Below, one piece after another: positions 46,310 to 59,500 of a stretch of 64,000 bases of DNA. Position numbers and translations under genes: made by a program. The notes below the pieces were generated by a model. The model saw only the letters and a program-made list of their open reading frames with translations. It searched no databases and was not told the origin of the DNA. The DNA is from Arbacia lixula. Taxonomy: Eukaryota; Echinodermata; Echinoidea; Arbacioida; Arbaciidae. The stretch's first letter is position 1. Every line of letters begins with the position of its first letter. Location of the stretch: positions 4,024,609 to 4,088,608 of the forward strand of contig OZ022583.1 of NCBI GenBank assembly GCA_963669155.1. Direction: 5' to 3'.

Positions 46310-46720
46310 TGAGACGAAATGCTTTTCACAAGGGCTCTTTTGTTAATCGTGGGGGCTTTTTTAGGCATTGCGGGAGCTAAATCACTCCTTCTCACCCCCA
46401 CCTCCTCCCCACCCTACCCCCATGTGGTTTCCACTAGGTGTTGTGGTGCACCATTGATGGTGGTGGTTGTATGACTGAGCACTTGTATGCAGGTTCAATG
46501 CCAAATGTTTCTTCACAAGAGCTATTTTATTATTTGTTAGCTTTTTTTGCATGGGGGTGGGGTGCTAAATCACCCTGAGCCCCCCCCCCCCCCCCCCCAA
46601 CACCCCATCCTCACCCCCATGTGGTTTCCCCTGGGTGTTGAATTATACCGGTGGTATCAGTTGTATGACTGAGAACTTGAAAGTTTGCAGGTTCAACTCC
46701 AACCATGGCAATTGTGTCTT
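46310..46720. repeat. tandem duplication, unit about 190 bp, with tRNA-like tail
   Basis: Two copies (about 46318-46505 and 46508-46715) share CACAAG(G/A)GCT, GGG(A/T)GCTAAATCAC, CACCCCCATGTGGTTTCC, GGTGTTG, GTTGTATGACTGAG and GCAGGTTCAA. The last part (ATGACTGAGxACTTG... GCAGGTTCAACTCC) resembles the anticodon-arm to T-loop half of a tRNA, including a B-box, so the unit may derive from a SINE. Confidence 0.6.
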
Positions 46721-47332
46721 TTCAGCAAGATACGTTTAATAACCCGCATTGTTCCTCCCTACTCTGCATGGAGTGGGAGGTGAGCACGTCTGTGAATGAT
46801 CCTGACTCAGTGGGAAAGGAATAGAGTACTGAAGTGGTGTCGTCATATCCATTGTTATACAGGTTTCTGGTTCGTAACAAACATCACTCAATGACTCAAG
46901 TGAGAGTTCAACTCGTCCAACAATGACTAGTGGGCTACAGGCAAAAAAAATTATTTCAAAATTCACGGGGGGGGGGGGGGCTATGTTTTCAGCACATTGA
47001 CAGACAATTTAGCTTCAAATTTGTATTGTCTATGCACATTTGGGGGCTCTTTTCATATTTTCCAAGGCTCTTTTAAGCTTTTCAGTCGCAAAATTGTCCC
47101 GTATTTCCCCCCTAGTGGGCTAGTGTCGGGCACTTCCAATGCTATGCTCTACCCACCTAGTTTAGGACCAGTTCTGTTGACAACAATTTCTTATGATGTC
47201 ACACTTTGGTACTCTATGCTCACCAGGGAAAGGAGATGGTGCACATACAGTGTATTATGTGTATGAAACATGGCTTGTATCTTGGAACCTGGGCTATTTT
47301 TTTTGCACCATATCCCTCCCTATAGATTCAGT
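46721..47332. other. no gene seen; old repeats
   Basis: Contains a segment similar to 13255-13310, a G run at 46968-46980 and another GGGGGCTCTTTT motif near 47042. No coding exon. Confidence 0.4.
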
Positions 47333-47720
47333 TTAAAGGGACACGTCACTTAGCTTTTGTGGCGCGTTATCGTTTATAGAGGGCACTGCAATCGACGGTG
47401 TTAGCGTAGAGCGTGGCCCGGTTCGGTTAACATTCTGGAATCTCCGTATAACTTTGGCAAACAAGCACGCAATTGTAGTGATACGGGTGATTTTACATGT
47501 GATATTTGTTCATTTTGTGTACATGCACCAAAGCGTGTCAAAGACTGCTGCCTGTAGCACTCACGCACGAAATCAACACTAACACAGTTTTGCAGATTTT
47601 GAGTGTGGGGGAGTGCCGGCACTGGGGTGGGGCTGATAAGACCGCCGCCGAATGCCGTCGATAGCAGCGCCCTCTATAAACGATATCTCGCCACAAAAGC
47701 TCAGTGACGTGTCCCTTTAA
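47333..47720. mobile_element. TTAAAGGGACACGTCAC MITE, 388 bp
   Basis: TTAAAGGGACACGTCACTTAGC at the left, reverse complement at the right, arms about 65 bp including GTGGCG(C/A)G, ATCGTTTATAGAGGGC and ATCGACGG. TTAA stands at both ends. Confidence 0.85.
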
Positions 47721-48262
47721 TCGATCGCAGTGGGATAGGGTTGACTCCCATGCCATAAAACTGCCCAAAACTTGCTTGCTTTTCTTGAATCCCCAGACCC
47801 TGACTAATTCATGTAAAGTGATATCATCCATGAGAACGGCTGTCTCTTCTCCTCCTCGCCAGGATATATGGTGCAATCTCTTAGCCCTAACCTCCTTAAA
47901 ATGGAAACAAACAGAGACAGACAGACAGACATAGATACGCCAGAACTAACAGAGGACGGAAACCTAATATATTCTGCTTTCTTCTTCTACTGTTGTATGT
48001 GGTTTAGTCATTTTAAATGTGACAAAGGAATGAAAAATGGCCAAAAAGAAGCTGAAAAGAATGAAAGGGGAAGCGTAATAGGAAACGATAAACAAACAAA
48101 AGGAAATTATGTAGTTTTGAAGCGGCGTTGAAGGTAGCAAAGTGAAAGTTGGCACATGTTTCTGTTGAGTATTTTAATAGCAGAGAAAGGACAGGATGTG
48201 CACTTCTGACTGTGTTTCACACGGTGGTCTGTATAGGTTGAGTGTAAATGGACTCGCAAAAC

Positions 48263-48723
48263 TTAAAGGGATAGTTCACCCTGAAGGTTGGTTTCAATAA
48301 AAGCAGAAGCATGAAAGAAACGTATTAGTGAAGGTTTAATGAAAATTGGTCAAAAGATAAGAAAGTTATTTGATTTTAAATTTTGATTTTGTGATGTCCC
48401 ATGCGAGGTGCTCTCCCATAGGTTGTGTACTACTTTTTCCATAAACTGCCTTTTTTCTGTTCTGTCATGAAGGAATACATTCTTTTCATAGCAATATGTG
48501 TGTGAAAACATGTGTCTAATGATTAATCAAACGCACAGTTGAAAAAATTGTACACACCATATAGGTGAGTAAATCGCACGTGACGTCACAAAATCAAAAC
48601 TTTAAAATCAAATAACTCTCTTTCATTTTCGACCAATTTCCATCAAACCTTCACTATTATGTTTCATTTATGTGTCTCCTGTAATTGAAACTAAAATAAT
48701 TTCAGGATGAACTGTCCCTTTAA
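48263..48723. mobile_element. TTAAAGGGATAGTTCA MITE, 461 bp
   Basis: The arms run about 140 bp from TTAAAGGGATAGTTCACCCT through TTTCAATAAAAGC, AAGGTTTAATG, AAAATTGGTC and TTATTTGATTTTAAA, with reverse complements ending AGGATGAACTGTCCCTTTAA. TTAA at both ends. Confidence 0.88.
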
Positions 48724-48867
48724 CTCTTACTGGTACAATAATCATCAAAGCCTAGAGTGCCCTTCCATGCAAGTCAAGTACTTCACATTAACTTACATTG
48801 TACTGATAGCAGAGTCGCTGACCTTGCTCTCGATACCCCGATGGGAAATCTGGGACTTTTCACTTTT

Positions 48868-49445
48868 ATGCTTTTCACACTGGCAAAAATTTCCTTAGCC
48901 CCGTATTATAGGTGGGGCTAAGGGGGGCCTTAGCCCCACCTATAGTACGGGGCTAAGCTTAGACCACTTTCTGTTCACATTGGTTTTTACCAAAGTAGGC
49001 TAGCCCCACCAATAATCCGGGATTATTTGGCCCTGCAAAAAAGCATGGCTAACACCGCAATTGCAGGGCCAAGCCGAATAGTCCGGGGCTAAGAGCGCCA
49101 GTGTGAACAGAAACGAAAAATAGTACGGGGCTAAGGAAATGCGATGTCAGCTCTCAAGGCCGAAACGCCGAGACCAATCAGATAAGGCCCGACGGGCGAG
49201 TGACCTTGATGCGGAGTGGTAAAGAGCCGATGTGCAAGACGTACACTCATAAATATTCATAAGCTGTCGAGAAAGTCCGGGGCTAACGATTTCGAGTGAG
49301 AACAGTGTGAAAAGCTAGTCGGGTTTAAGAAATAGTACGGGGCTAAGAAATGCCAGTGTGAAAAGCTTCAAAAAATAGTACGGGGCTAGGGATAGTACGG
49401 GGCTAAGGATAGTATGGGGCTAATTTTTGCCAGTGTGAAAAGCAT
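48868..49445. mobile_element. CTTTTCACACTGGC element, 578 bp
   Basis: Termini ATGCTTTTCACACTGGCAAA and the exact reverse complement ending GTGAAAAGCAT. Immediately inside is a perfect 66-bp palindrome (CTTAGCCCCGTATTATAGG...). GTACGGGGCTAAG recurs six or more times and GCCAGTGTGAAAAGCTT occurs internally. No transposase. Confidence 0.85.
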
Positions 49446-51669
49446 ATTTGCTTCCCCATCAGTCTCAAAGTTTGCACACACCTGGGCCCTGTAACATAAA
49501 GGTTTGCTATCAATCTTAAAATGGCAATGGTCAATCAACACCATTGTTACATGTGCTCTTTGTTCAAAAGACTAACTAGTAACCAATCAGAATTTGTTTT
49601 TTAAATTTGCAATTGATCGCAAGTACGGGACCCTGCATAGGATTTCTAATGTTACCCAAATCCGGGACCCTGTCTCATAAAAAATTGAATTTGACTTGCG
49701 ATTGATGTCAATTATAAGTCTGTACATTAGAGAGAGGGGATTCAACTTGCAATTCAAATCAATCACAACACTTTATAAAAACATAAATCGTTACTTAGTG
49801 ATATGTCACCTTTGTAATGATTTTCATATGCGAAATAAAGGTGAACTGGTGACTAGATCTTTAATCTGGCAATACATGCCTTCAACTTGGGACAATATAG
49901 CTCCATATTGTATTGATAGACGCTCTTTTGATAAGGTATGGAATTGAAGTTCACTTTTATATGAATCTTGATTTTGAAAAGGAATTTTAGGCAAACACCC
50001 AGTCATCAAGGGTAGTGTGCTTTATCCTGTAAATAAATGAAAAAACAATTCAGATTCATGATATTAGTTGCCAATTTGAGCCAAAGTATTGATCGGCTTT
50101 TGCCAACTATGACTTGACATGTGTTCTATCACTTTAGCGAGTCCTGAATTCTGAAGGTTAGGAAGTTAAGCAGATAGGAGCATCATGTATTTTGAGGACA
50201 AATCTTTTTCGCTGCTCCCACAATGATGGGTAGTACCTTGGTATAGTCATGTGGGGGATATGTCACCTTGGAAGCATGGAAATATATAAACGGGATCAAG
50301 GAACCACAATTGTGCCATATCACTGTCGGCTTTTTACATGACTAATACCTGTACATTGTCTCACTTTTATTGCAAAATATATCAATCCGTCATCCTTTTT
50401 TCTTCAGTGTACTATGTACCTTTTCCAAGTGTTTCCAAGTTGAGCTTAGCTATCTCTATGCCCAGATTACGCTAGTAGCTATGCACATTCATGCCAGCGA
50501 AAGCCAAGTCTATTTCCGTTCATTAAATCAGCAAATTTAATGTGATTTCTGCAGCGATCTGATCGGCCACACAAATCTGATCAAATTTCATCCTTGATTC
50601 TGCAAGTTTTTTTTTTTCCTGTTTTGGAAACAGCTGTTAAATCTGCGTAGCCCTGACCCTCAGTTTTCGCCCATTATTGTGCCCAAAGTGTGCCAAGTTG
50701 TGTGGGAATCATGTGGCAGAACAGCCAATACAGCACTCCCTGTGTTTATTTTCTTGCATCCTAAGCACAAGGTTACTCAATGAAAGCAGTCACATATACA
50801 CAAAGTACAACTATGTGTATGTACATGGTGCGCTGTACATTTTATGTGCTTACTTTTCTGTACAGACATGTACAATGTCTATACAAAGTGTATGTTTAGT
50901 GTGTATACAGTACCACATGGTCTCCCACTTGAAAATGACATTGAAAACATGCTCTGCCTATAGAAGAAACATTAAACAAGCTGTTCAAGATGATATTATG
51001 ACAGTATTTTCACATACGCATGGGCCTTTCATTTCATTGCACATATTGCAACTTTTCATTAGGAAGGCAACAGAATCAGTGAGATCAGCTGGAGATCTGA
51101 TGTAAACTGCCCTTTTGTTTCTGTTGTCATAGTAACTTGTTAGTCATATGATGAGTAAATTGTGAGATAGCTTATAGATTATACACATAGCTGATAACCA
51201 TCAACGTGATGAATATGATTGCAGTATCAGCGTTTGATACAGTATGTACACGGATGTATACATAGCCAACTCGAAGAGGAATTTATTTCAATAGAAGTTG
51301 TAGTTGTTACGTGATCATATTCTGTTGATGATATACATGTATTATTGATTGTAGATAAACATCTAAAGATATCTGATAATCCTAGGGTATAATAGCATGC
51401 TGAAAGCTTAAAACTAATCCATGGTGCATTCCATCATCTTGCAACCTTTTCTTGCAAGACAGAAGGACACTGAGTGGAGGAAAGAGTAATCACAAACTCC
51501 TGTAGGCTACATTGATGTTTACTTGAACACTTTGATTACCATTGCCATGACAACATGTAGTAAGCCAATAGAGGTTTTAAAATTTGGTAATGTGAGGGTT
51601 AAACTTCCAGGGGGCGTATTCCAAAAATTCATTTATAAGTCTTTTATGCCAAAGACTGCGAAGAGTTAC
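49446..51669. other. no gene seen
   Basis: GGGCCCTGTAACATAAAGG and GCAATTGATCGCAAGTACGG near 49485-49625 are ends of a repeat with related pieces at 18370 and 63600-63750. The open frame at 50677-51105 (142 codons) has no recognisable domain. Confidence 0.4.
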
Positions 51670-51928
51670 TACCCGAATGCTCATTGTAAATAGGTTGTTT
51701 ATTGCATCTCATAACATCAGTGGTTAATGAGACTATAATTCTAATTCCTAACTTCAAAAGTGGCTGCAGATTTGGCTTGAGCTCTGAAGTAAAAGAGGCA
51801 CTAGGCGAATGTTCATTGCAAATGAGTTGTTTATTGCGTCTCCTAACATCAGTGGTTAATTAGTTTATAATTCTAATTCCTAACTTCAGAAGTCGCTACA
51901 GGTTTGGCTAGAGCTGTGAAGTAAATAA
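51670..51928. repeat. tandem duplication, unit about 132 bp
   Basis: Two copies starting CGAATG(C/T)TCATTG and sharing GTTGTTTATTGC, AACATCAGTGGTTAAT, TATAATTCTAATTCCTAACT and TTTGGCT(T/A)GAGCT. About 10 percent divergent by eye. Confidence 0.85.
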
Positions 51929-53048
51929 CCCTAATCAAGTGCCCACCTTGTTTTGGTTGCGGCTAATGGATTCGTGTCTCCTTGTGCTGGAACATATTTC
52001 TGTGATAGCCTTTAGAATCCATTTTAATTTTGTCGGGAAGTCATTTACCAGACTCCCACATTCGCAATCAGTCCTGACTGGCCTGCTCCTGAGACTTCTG
52101 GAGGAATTAATTCAAGGGGCCAAGACGGAAATCAGGGGTGGCGTTTATTCAGCTGATTGGTTTCCTTTTGAGATCCACGCACATCTTGAAGGAGTTTTGT
52201 GTGGACTAGGGGGAGGGAAAGGGAGGGGTAGGGGTGGGGGGTGGGGGTGGGGGTGGGCATGAAAGGTGAATAGCCCCCAACCTGCACTACCATTATATTC
52301 AATGAATATAGAGGAAAGTATGTGTATTCGGTATATAACTATACTGCACACATACACGTACACATACTTTCTCCATTTGTATACTGATATGATGTTTTGA
52401 CTAGCCCTGTGTTTGTATACTTCCAGCACTGTATTTTCTTTGACCCTCATAATCCCAAAGTGGATATTTTGTACAGTAAGTGAATGGCTTTTTGATACCT
52501 TGGTGCCAAGAATGGTAGCTGAGCAATGCTGTATGATAATAAGGCAAAAACAGCAAATTCTAAACCATCGAAAATATGAATCACTCCAAATCAGATGAGT
52601 GGAGAGGACAATGTTCTGTATAATGAAACCAAAATCTATTTTCCAATAACTTCACATGTTTCCGTAACATTCATTTTTGCCCATATAAGTACTGATTGCT
52701 TGCTATATAAACAGATGTCGGTCATGACTTCTGGTTTGCCACCGTCATGTGGTTTTCAGCTGCCAGGCATTTTCGCATGATTCATACATTTCTATGAAAA
52801 CATTTGTACATGTAGGTATTTTCCCAGCGCTGTGGTATTTACCAATATTCTGTCAGTGGCTGTGGAGAGGTTTTATTTGTTTTCCTGTCTGGAGGAATTC
52901 TTTGAAATCAAGCAGAGTGAAACTGGCATATGGGTGTTTCGTATTATTTTATTTCATCAAGACTTCTTCCAGCAGGATATAATGCAAACATATAAAGATA
53001 TAAAAATCTATTATTTCACTGTATTGCAACAACAATGTGTACTGTATG
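51929..53048. other. no gene seen
   Basis: Contains a GGGGTGGGGG-rich block at 52208-52257. No exon or repeat arms recognised. Confidence 0.4.
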
Positions 53049-53261
53049 TACACTCCAGCTTAAAGGAATTGGCATAGGGAAAGGGACAGGGAAGGAGCTG
53101 CAGTTTTGAACCGCTGGATATTTTGTCCAGTTCAGCATGAAACATGATGCTTTAGCCTAAAAGGCATCATGTTTTATGCTGAACTGGACAAATATATGGT
53201 TTAAAACTGCGGCTCCTTCCCTTTCCCTTTCCCTATGCCAATTCCTTTGAGCTGTAGTGTA
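53049..53261. mobile_element. CACTACAGCTCAAAGG foldback MITE, copy 6
   Basis: Palindrome of the family; both purine/pyrimidine tracts are shortened and the left end reads CACTCCAGCTTAAAGG. Confidence 0.9.
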
Positions 53262-55305
53262 CCTATACATGACTTATTTGAACATCTCAATTTCAAGGCC
53301 CATTTCAGTCAAACTGAAGCACACAGTCACAGGTGTTGGCAAAACCATTGAAATTCTCATGCCAGATACAGGGCTGCCAAGTAGTAATGAGTTGAGAAGA
53401 AAACTGTAGGTTTCATACAAAATACTGATTTCATAAGTTCTAGTTCATGGGTTATTTTATTGTCCGTACTTTGAGATATTAATTTTCTATCAAAATGTAC
53501 TGATTTTCAGCCTTTAGAATACTGAAATGTTTTGATTAAGGTCTTATTTATAAGACAACTTTAAATTTAAATGATCATTTTAAGTGGTGACATATTGTAC
53601 ATGTACATGTATATACATGTATGTATGGTCATTCACTGTACTTCGCTTTTATATAGACCTGCATTAACTTTGTACAGTACATTGCAGCAGTCATTTTATT
53701 GACTGAAATTATTGAGAGACCCTCGATCATTAAAATCCCTTGCGTTAAAGAGGGGTGCTGGTACCCATGGCAACAGATTAAGTCTTAAAGCCGATATCCT
53801 GATGTTTGATGCTGAATTTAGGGTGAAAATTGATGCCGATTTTCCACTTTTCCTGTTTGTGTGTAAAGCGATAGCTTATGACATGTTTCTGCGATAATGC
53901 TGGTGACTTTCACAAGGGTACATGAGAAATGGTAGAGCGGGGGGTGATATTTTTAAAAGCGGTGGTGATTAAAAAGAAAAGGGCAGCATGGGAAGTGCAT
54001 GAGCCAAGGGAAAGGAATGATAAGCAGAGAAACGAGTGAGTGAACGAGAGAAAACGAGGAAGATGGTAGAGACAGACAGAAGGAAATACTCTCCACTGTC
54101 ACCTTGACTGACAACTCAACCTAACCAGCAGTTGTCGTATATATATAAACCCACAGGTTTGAGGTTGATTTTTCAGCTGTTAACAGTCAACTCCTATTGT
54201 GTGCTACTCATAAATATGGCACATATCAATATGGTATCAATGAAGAAAAGTTCACAGAGAACAGGGTGATATAGCCTCCGCAATGCATAAAAACGCCCCA
54301 GTGAACAAAATTTCCTCGCTGATACAATGCAAACACATTTCAATGTGTCCTTGTCATGACATCAGACTTGATAAGTAGCCCTTGCAAATTGATATTTTTT
54401 CCCCCAACATACATACTAATATCATAATCTCTCCCTCTCTCTGTACCACTCCAAGACCTTGCATTAGATACATTTATTTTCATTCAGTGGCTTGTATTCG
54501 TGAACAGGGACAATGAAGATAGTGGTTTGTGAGGCTGTAGGAAGAGTAATGGTAATTGCATAGTGAAATCAAGCATGTGATTTCTGTTGCAAAACCATCA
54601 CATGTAATCAGCTTTGGCAAGGAGACTTGGCACTAGTACATGTATGTAAATAAAGAAGGAAACATTTAAAGGAATACATTTACCTTTTATTATTTTGCAG
54701 ATTGCAATTTATTGAATGGGAACCAATGTTCATCATAAACACGAACATGACATCAAGGAAGAAAGTTGTTTGAAGTTACAGTTTGATTTCTTCTGTCATA
54801 GCCTATTTGGTGGGAAAGAGATGCACAAATGTAATCACTTATAATTGACCAGTGTATGATTTGTACAATGCATATACAGGTGTATATAGGCATTTCTTTG
54901 TAAGATTGTCAATTTAGCCACCACAATACAAAAAGAGCCCCTGTGGGTGTAAACGTGTCTGTGTGAAAAAATGTTATTATTTTTTTTGTAAATGTATAAT
55001 GCACAACAAAGTTCAGAGTGTTTCCATCATGACATCAGGCATGAAAATAGCCCCCCCAAAAAAAAACACAAAAAAAAAACACAAAAGTGTCAAAATAGTT
55101 CCTCCTCGAAATTAGAGTTGACCCTCACACAAGTGGTAAATTATTGATATTTAGTGTGGTGTTGTCATATTGGACATGATCATGTATGTGAAAGCAAGCT
55201 GCACAATTTTGTGTCAGATGATTTCATAACTAATGGGGCCATTTTGAGACATGTTTGGATATTTTTCATGATGGTGCAATGACATCCAGATCACTAATCT
55301 GCTGA
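53262..55305. other. no gene seen
   Basis: AT-rich, no exon recognised; short A-rich and TACATGTA stretches only. Confidence 0.4.
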
Positions 55306-55539
55306 TACACAACAGCTCAAAAGAATTGGCATAGAGAATGGGAAAGGGAAGAAAGGGAAAGAGTTGCTGTTTTAAACCGTGGTATATTTTGTCCAGTTCA
55401 GCATGAAACATGATGCTTTAGCTTAAAAGGCATCATGTTTCATGCTGAACTGGAAAAAATATACGGCATTTAAAACTGTGGGTCCTTCCCTTTCTTCCCT
55501 TTCCCTTTCCCTATGCCAATTCCTTTGAGCTGTAGTGTA
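55306..55539. mobile_element. CACTACAGCTCAAAGG foldback MITE, copy 7
   Basis: Full palindrome of the family with an A substitution in the left terminus (TACACAACAGCTC). Confidence 0.92.
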
Positions 55540-55609
55540 TACATTGTGCATGTATTTAGATCACAGTATGTGCTGCCATGTGCCTAGACTCTGCTGTAGG
55601 GCGTGTGAC

Positions 55610-56135
55610 AGTGATTCATCATTCTCGGCAAAGAGATCTGGTAGTGAAGTGAATAGCCACATTGTAAACAGAGACTTATATTAAAAGACAAGTGTGAAAG
55701 GGCATTGAGCTTACATGTACAGTGTAGGTAGTAAAATGAATGGGTGTGGGATTAAATGGAAAGTGAGAATGAGCATAGATCTTTGGTAGTCAAATTAAAA
55801 TGTATCAAAATGGGATCAAAATGTAAATGTGAGTGGATATCTGTACAGCTCTTGAAGTGAATGGAATGGAAATGGTTTAAATGGGAGATTAAAAATGTGA
55901 ATGGGCTTAAATCTCAGGTGATGAAATGAATAGGAATAATATAATCGGGGGATTAAAAGACAAGTGTGAATGGGCATTGACCTAATGATCTAATGAAAGT
56001 GCAGAATTCAAATGGGATTAAAATGCGATCGTGAATGCATTCAGATCTCTGGCAGTGCAATGAGAATGTAGAATTCAAACAGGGGATTAAAATGCAAATG
56101 TGAACAGTCATATAGGGAAATAAAGGAAGTGAAAT
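55610..56135. repeat. degenerate tandem array, unit about 80 bp
   Basis: About six imperfect units built on GGGATTAAAATGCAAATGTG, AATGGGCAT, AGATCT(C/T)TGG(C/T)AGT, (A)AATGA and AGAATTCAAA. Units differ in length and order, so the array is old. Confidence 0.7.
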
Positions 56136-56328
56136 GACTGGGCAAAGTGAAAATGGAGGATTAAATGTTACCTGCGAACAGCTCCGAGGGCAGTGACTGG
56201 GTTTTTCGTTAGGCCGTTGACCTGGTGTCGTTTACACAGGAAGGTGCAAATGGATAAATTATTCATAGTCTCTTGCAATCATGTTTGAGGTACTGGTGCT
56301 AGTGGATAGATTGAGGGAGATAATACAT

Positions 56329-56330
<2 letters not shown>

Positions 56331-56397
<67 letters not shown>

Positions 56398-56466
56398 GAG
56401 AGAGGGAGAGAGGGAGAGAGAGAGCGAGAGAGAGAGAGAGGGACGGAGAGAGCGACTGACAGAGAG

Positions 56467-56516
<50 letters not shown>

Positions 56517-56560
56517 AGAGAGGGAGAGGGAGAGAGGGGGATGGGGAGGGGGGTGGGGCG
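56331..56560. repeat. (GA)n purine microsatellite
   Basis: About 230 bp of GAGA with GGGA interruptions. The open frame through it is low-complexity. Confidence 0.93.
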
Positions 56561-59500
56561 AGAGAAGGAGTTTATGACACCAATCGATGACCTGATACAG
56601 TTTTAGTCATTGAAGAGTTGATGAGTACTGTTGGTGGAATGGCCTGAAAAGGGATGGGAGAGGTATTGTTCTTCCCTCTAGAGGGTATTGAACTGTGAAC
56701 TCTTGGAATGAGATCCTGGTATGCCCAGGGTCTGTCTGAACTCAAAACCAAAGATTTTCTACATGTGTTCCAATATGTATGAAGACATGTTTTGTATTGC
56801 CTTACCACTAGTCTTTCCCAAGGTTGAATCACTTATGAATGATTGTACATGAATGTACATGTATGTGTATGATGTGATGTATTTTGTCCTATTTTGAATG
56901 TAACAGTACATCTTACAACTCATAAGCTATTTCAACTGAATTTTAAATATTTACCCCCCCCCCCCCCCCAACTGCCCCTGACACCTGACATAGCGTATAC
57001 AGGTACTATTCATTTAATTTCAAGTACATTATAAGGCCATCAACTCTGGTAGCAAAAAAAAAATATACATTGTTACTAAAATCCCCCCCCCCCAAAAAAA
57101 AAAAAAAAAAAAAAAAAAAATTAAACTACCCCCAGGAACAGCCCTGAAAAATATTTTGAAAACTTAATGTTGCGTAGCTTGACTTTTTTACTATTTGTTT
57201 AAACAGCGCAATATTTTGCAAGTCACTCATACGTTCTGCACACACCTTCAAGTAGCATGGTAGATATTGTTGGCAGTCAAACATCAAGATTTTTCAAGAA
57301 GTGATTTTTGGAATGAGCCTAATGTGATGTGTTGCAAAGCTGTAAATCTGTACTGTAATTTAATGCTCATATCAGCTAGTGAGTTTTACTCTTACTCTTC
57401 GGAAGTAATCTATTCCCTGAACTGATTGCTTTTGCAGAAACTGTTAACAAAACAAACATACATGTACTTGTTTACATGTACATGTATGCACATTGCAAAG
57501 TGGAGGACACATACAACATGTACAAACGTAGAATGTGTACTAATACAGTACACGTAGTGCTTTTTGATCGATACCGTACTACTCATACAGTGTAGATTTG
57601 TCCATGTTCTGCATCTACATGTACATTGTAGCTGCAAATGGAATTGATGCATCACATTTTAAGTCAAGATTACATGTAAATACGATCACTTAATTTTTTT
57701 TTGAGAAACTGTCCTTGTCATACTGTATGTATGTACTGTAGTTGTTATAAGTTATACAACATGGCATTCTGTACTCCAAAACGTTAAGATAACACCCTCC
57801 TTCCCAGAGGCATAGATACCTGTACTAAGTTCATAAGATTTCCTGTACTTTGTAACACGAGACTTAAGTTGAACTGTTCCTCACCCTGACTTAAAAGATG
57901 AGCCCCTTTTTAATGCTATGATAGAAGAGGTAATTTATTGTCATTTTATAGCTGAAATCCCCTTCTTCACTCTGTTGCTCTTCAGTCTAATTACACACAC
58001 ACACAACAGGGCAATACTAGTTAATCCTGCTTGGACAATGATATGTCATCTTTTATTTGGATTTCCCACACAATTTATGTCCATATGTCTTTCTGTTTAT
58101 ATGTACCTTGTGTGATGTCACACTCTTTGTTTGTATCAATGTAAACCAGTGAAAATGGAATTTCCAATTGGACAATAAATTGCTATATCTATATCTATAT
58201 ATTGCGTCCACCACTCCACCTGTGTGTAAACATGTATGTGGTTTCCTGCTAGTTTGTAATATGATGTCTACCATTGGTTTGTGGTCGTGTTTGTATGATC
58301 TCAAAGCATACATGCATTTACATGTAACCATTGTAGATCAACGGGGGAAGATATAAAACAGACACTATTGCTGTACATATAATTGGCACACAAGGGTATA
58401 GGGGACTCTACCTTTTTCATGTTTCTGCTGGTATAGATATTTATGACAGGTCAACACTATACATGTAACTTTGGTTAATTTAAATTTACTGGTTCTCAAA
58501 TCTCAAGTCAATATCACACTTGTGCACCTGTCTCTGTCAATGATGTCATAAATGTACATGCAGTATTCAGAATATGGCTTAAATATGAATATATAAAAAT
58601 ATATGATGAAGACTATAAGCCCTTTGAGGACTGAACAGGAAGGGAAGATGGGTTGGTTTTAATATCAGACTTAGATGTTTGCATATTCAGCTTTGCCATA
58701 CACTCCATAGCCTAGAACCTATATGCCTAGCTATGGTATAGTAGCAGCAGTGCATCTATAAAAAAGGCTCCACTGCCTGGAAGCCAGACTACACATGGTA
58801 TTAATAATCTATGCTATACCTGTGCCTGGGCCTTCCTCAAGACTTAAGGAGAGGAACCTTCTCCGGGGCTACCCTCAATGCAGAGCCGCTATCGTGACCA
58901 TCGCTCCATATCTGCCCGGGTTTTTGTACGCGAGTCTAAATGCCATATTTGCCTAATGCGTTTGAATCAGGAAATGCCCCCTCGATAAACCTTGCCTAAT
59001 ATGGCCGGAGCCAAGCTTCGGGAGGCTAACACAATCCCAGATATCGCCCCGTTTCCTCCTGTTTTTTTGGAGGGCTTTTAAACGAAAGTTTGCTCCCTGC
59101 TCTGTGTCTAGCCTTGGTTTTAGGCTGTGTGGCCATATTCTTTTTCAAACACACATCAATGACAACCGAACCTGGACACAACTACATGTGTAAGATAGGC
59201 ACCCTTTTTCCCATCCTTATTCCACAATGGCCAAGAGGCATAGAGAGTGGATGCTAGCCTGCAGCTTAAAACTGAAATTTTAAGCATAAGTCCACAGTCT
59301 TGAATGAAGGCTACACTCTGTCCTGCAGCTGAACATCCAGGTAGTCTCCCATCAAGAAGTTAACCAAAATCATCAAGTTGTTTCTCTCTGGATTATCTAC
59401 AAAAACAAAGTCGACCTAAAGGACCCTTTATTCTTACATGTATTTTTTCACTCTGAGATACATACAGTTCAGCACCCATGGGAAGTGCTGAAAATTACAG

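Noticed and set aside
56281..56577. 98-codon Arg/Glu frame
   Set aside because: Product of the (GA)n repeat.
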